Shown: piece after piece, positions 5,164-7,123 of the stretch
Position numbering within the stretch: position 1 is the stretch's first letter
Layout of the letters: the number at the start of each line of letters is the position of its first letter
DNA from: JAAFIP01 sp043769005
GTDB taxonomy: Bacteria > Pseudomonadota > Gammaproteobacteria > Burkholderiales > Burkholderiaceae_C
NCBI GenBank assembly: GCA_043769005.1
Contig: JAYVJV010000094.1
Span: 1 to 7,123 of the forward strand
DNA: 7,123 bases
Reading direction: 5' to 3'
Notes under the pieces: model-generated
Database searches by the model: none
Told to the model about the DNA's origin: nothing
The model's input: the letters and a program-made list of their open reading frames with translations, nothing else
Program-made: the position numbers and the translations under genes

Positions 5164-7123
5164 CTACAGCGCCAACTGCGCCCACACTTTGTCCAGCCGC
5201 TTGGTGCTGACGGGCTGGGGGGTGCGCAGCTCTTGGGCGAAGAAGCTGACGCGCAGTTCTTCCAGCAGCCAGCGCAGCTCGGCCAGGCGCACGTCTAGCA
5301 CGCCTTTACGCTCGGCCAGCAGGCGGATGAAGCGTTGTTCTTGGGGCTTGAGTTCACTCAGGCGCAGGGCATCGCGGGCGGGGTCGGCGCGGTGCTTTTC
5401 CAGGCGCAGGGTGATGGCCTTGAGGTAGCGGGGGAAGTGCTGGAGCTGGGTGAAGGTGGTGGCCGTGAGAAAGCGCTTGGGCATCAGGCGCGCAAGCTGC
5501 TGGGCGGCATCTGCCGTGGCTTCGGGGGCGGTTTTGGTGTCTTTGATTTTGCGCACTGCGGTGGCGTATTCAATCAGGATGGTGCCGCACAGGCGGGCGA
5601 CTTCATTGGCGATCAGCGTCAGGCGGCCACGGCCTTCGGTGATGCGGCGGTTGAAGTCGTCGGCGTTGGTGGGCAGCGGATCAAGCAGAAAGGCTTTGTC
5701 CAGCGCCACGTCGATGATCTGGCTTTTGAGTTCATCTGCTGTGCCCAGCGGCATGTAGGCGACGCTCATCTTTTGCAGATCGGGAATGTTTTTCTCCAAA
5801 TACTTGAGGGCATCTTTGATCTGCAAAGCGCACAGGCGGCGCAGGCCTGCGCGGTGTTTGGCGGCGGCTACCTCGGGTTCGTCAAACACTTCGATGCTGA
5901 CCGCGTCGCCCTGATCGACCAAGGCCGGAAAGCCGATCAGCGTTTGCACCTGGGCCGCTGCGCCGCGCCCGGACTGGCGCGAGATTTCCAGCAGCTCGGG
6001 CAGCTCGCCAAACGTCCAGGTGCTGTAGCGTGCGTCCGCCTGCATGGCGATGGGTGCTGTATTCGCCATATTTTTAGGAGCTGCTTGCGCAATATTTTGT
6101 TGGGCTACAGCCTGATTTGATGGTTTATTTTCAGCATCGACAGACGCTTGGGGCAGCTTGCCGGCCGCACTAGACAACGCCGCCAAAGAAGAGAACGCGC
6201 CCCGCGCCTGCGCACCCAGCTCGGCCTTGAGTGCGGCCAGGTTGCGCCCAGCGCCCATTTGGCGGCCATGCTCGTCTACGACCTTGAAGTTCATGAACAG
6301 ATGGGGTGGCAACATGTCCAGCTTGAAGTCGCCGCGCTTGATGTCTACCGCCGTGGCATCGCGGCACAGCTTGAGCAGCGCGTCTACCAAGCCGCTGGCA
6401 CCAAAGGCGGCCGGTTCGCTCAGCACGGTATACAAGCGCTCGGCACTGGCTGGCAGGGGCACCAGGCGTGAGCGGGGCCTTTGGTGCAGACTTTTGATGA
6501 GGGCCAAAATTTTGCCTTGCAGCATGCCGGGCACCAGCCATTCGCAGCGCTCTTCGTTCACCTGGTTCAGCGCAAACAGCGGCACCTCGACTGTGATGCC
6601 GTCTTTGGCATCGCCCGGCTCGTGCAGGTAGGTGGCGCGGCAATCCACACCCCCTAAGCGCACGGTTTTGGGGAAGGCCTGGGTGGTGATGCCTGCGGCC
6701 TCGTGGCGCATCAGCTCTTCGCGCGTCAGCATCAAGAGCTTGGGGTTTTGCCTGGCTTCTTCGCGGTACCACAGCTCCAGCAGGTGGCCGCTGCACGCGG
6801 TGGCGGGGATTTGCTGGTCGTAGTAGGCAAAGATCAGCTCGTCGTCTACCAGCACGTCTTGGCGGCGCGATTTGTGCTCGATATCTTCTACCTGCTTGAG
6901 CAGTTTTTCGTTGTGGGCCAAAAAGGGCAGCTTGGTCTCCCACTCACCGCCCACCAGGCCCTCGCGGATAAACACCTCACGCGCGGCCACCGGGTCTACC
7001 TTGCTGTAGTTGACGCGGCGGCCACTGTAGATGACGATGCCGTACAGCGTGGCACGCTCCAGGGCGATAACCTCGGCGCTTTTCTTTTCCCAGTGCGGGT
7101 CGAGCAGTTGCTTCTTGAGTACA
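5164..7123 (-). CDS. hrpA: ATP-dependent RNA helicase HrpA, C-terminal 652 residues (N-terminus beyond the right edge)
   Basis: HrpA is a DEAH-box (DExH, SF2) RNA helicase of about 1300 residues, linked in E. coli to mRNA processing and rescue of stalled ribosomes. The frame is open from base 7122 to the TAG at 5164-5166, so the window holds about the last half. The visible part begins with the OB-fold-end signature (LDPHWEKKSAEVIALERATL, then VNYSKVDP and AAREVFIREGLV) and continues through the DUF3418 C-terminal region. Examples are LFMNFKVVDEHGRQMGAGRN (visible residues 275-294), YSTWTFGELPELLEI (from 366), and the end RVSFFAQELRTPQPVSTKRLDKVWAQ. The GTG at 6990 is internal, not a start, because the reading frame and homology continue upstream. 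The helicase motor motifs are not in the window. An Ala/Gln-rich linker at visible residues 335-352 comes from a dispersed repeat. No partner gene is visible; the 3' end is convergent with the YbaA-like gene. Confidence 0.95.
   Translation of the reverse strand, partial: VLKKQLLDPHWEKKSAEVIALERATLYGIVIYSGRRVNYSKVDPVAAREVFIREGLVGGEWETKLPFLAHNEKLLKQVEDIEHKSRRQDVLVDDELIFAYYDQQIPATACSGHLLELWYREEARQNPKLLMLTREELMRHEAAGITTQAFPKTVRLGGVDCRATYLHEPGDAKDGITVEVPLFALNQVNEERCEWLVPGMLQGKILALIKSLHQRPRSRLVPLPASAERLYTVLSEPAAFGASGLVDALLKLCRDATAVDIKRGDFKLDMLPPHLFMNFKVVDEHGRQMGAGRNLAALKAELGAQARGAFSSLAALSSAAGKLPQASVDAENKPSNQAVAQQNIAQAAPKNMANTAPIAMQADARYSTWTFGELPELLEISRQSGRGAAAQVQTLIGFPALVDQGDAVSIEVFDEPEVAAAKHRAGLRRLCALQIKDALKYLEKNIPDLQKMSVAYMPLGTADELKSQIIDVALDKAFLLDPLPTNADDFNRRITEGRGRLTLIANEVARLCGTILIEYATAVRKIKDTKTAPEATADAAQQLARLMPKRFLTATTFTQLQHFPRYLKAITLRLEKHRADPARDALRLSELKPQEQRFIRLLAERKGVLDVRLAELRWLLEELRVSFFAQELRTPQPVSTKRLDKVWAQLAL
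6068..6118. repeat. Dispersed repeat, copy D, inside hrpA and translated in frame
   Basis: Core 6079-6117 matches copy C (5107-5145) in 36 of 39 bases. On the hrpA strand it encodes NQAVAQQNIAQAAPKNM, a linker between the Ala-rich segment AALSSAAGKLPQ and the conserved block YSTWTFGELPEL. Two of the three core differences from copy C change TAA to CAA at 6097-6099 and 6085-6087, which keeps the hrpA frame open. The third changes an Ile codon (ATA) to Val (GTA). Confidence 0.82.

Noticed and set aside
5335..6120. 261-codon plus-strand frame opposite hrpA
   Set aside because: It is antisense to conserved HrpA sequence and has no recognisable domain; composition is that of a shadow frame.
6170..6943. 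257-codon minus-strand frame inside hrpA
   Set aside because: It overlaps the HrpA frame, which continues with homology to the right edge; the product is Arg/Ala/Pro-rich.
6988..6990. GTG as the start of a 608-residue protein
   Set aside because: The frame stays open upstream to 7122 and encodes conserved HrpA sequence, so this is an internal valine codon.
1..7123. CRISPR arrays, tRNA, rRNA, transposases, phage or toxin-antitoxin genes
   Set aside because: No regularly spaced repeats, cloverleaf-like sequence or matching protein motifs were seen on either strand.

Overview
The window looks like a core chromosomal stretch of a Comamonadaceae-type betaproteobacterium (Rhodoferax/Polaromonas/Acidovorax relatives). 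That assignment rests on recalled similarity of the IscS, IscR and CysB protein sequences, moderately high GC in the genes, and a short dispersed repeat (core AGCTGCTTRCGCAAT) that I associate with this family. No database search was possible.

Layout, left to right. (1) Positions 1-1096 on the minus strand hold the start of the Fe-S cluster assembly operon: iscR, then the 5' part of iscS, which runs off the left edge. (2) Divergent from iscR is a CysB-type LysR regulator (1370-2311, plus). The 273-nt shared control region contains a good match to an IscR type 1 operator lying on an extended -10 element. (3) A 154-bp near-palindrome with 27-bp perfect terminal inverted repeats and an AT-rich centre fills the gap before a YbdL-like methionine aminotransferase gene (2543-3715, plus). 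(4) A Tat-exported Rieske-like protein (3808-4524, minus) is transcribed away from a YbaA/DUF1428 protein (4712-5056, plus); each has a plausible sigma70 promoter in the gap between them. (5) The right quarter is the C-terminal half of the RNA helicase HrpA (5164-7123, minus), whose motor domains lie beyond the right edge.

Sulfur and Fe-S metabolism is the common theme on the left: IscS takes sulfur from cysteine, IscR senses Fe-S status, CysB controls cysteine supply, and YbdL-type enzymes handle methionine. The Rieske-like protein would be a consumer of such clusters, but no operon links it to isc.

I do not see an undescribed multi-gene system. The most interesting signals are repeats. One dispersed element occurs as three sizeable copies (3721-3773, 5091-5145, 6068-6118) plus a fragment (531-551). 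The copy inside hrpA is read through in frame as a linker, and two of its three core differences from the copy at 5091-5145 turn in-frame TAA stops into CAA.
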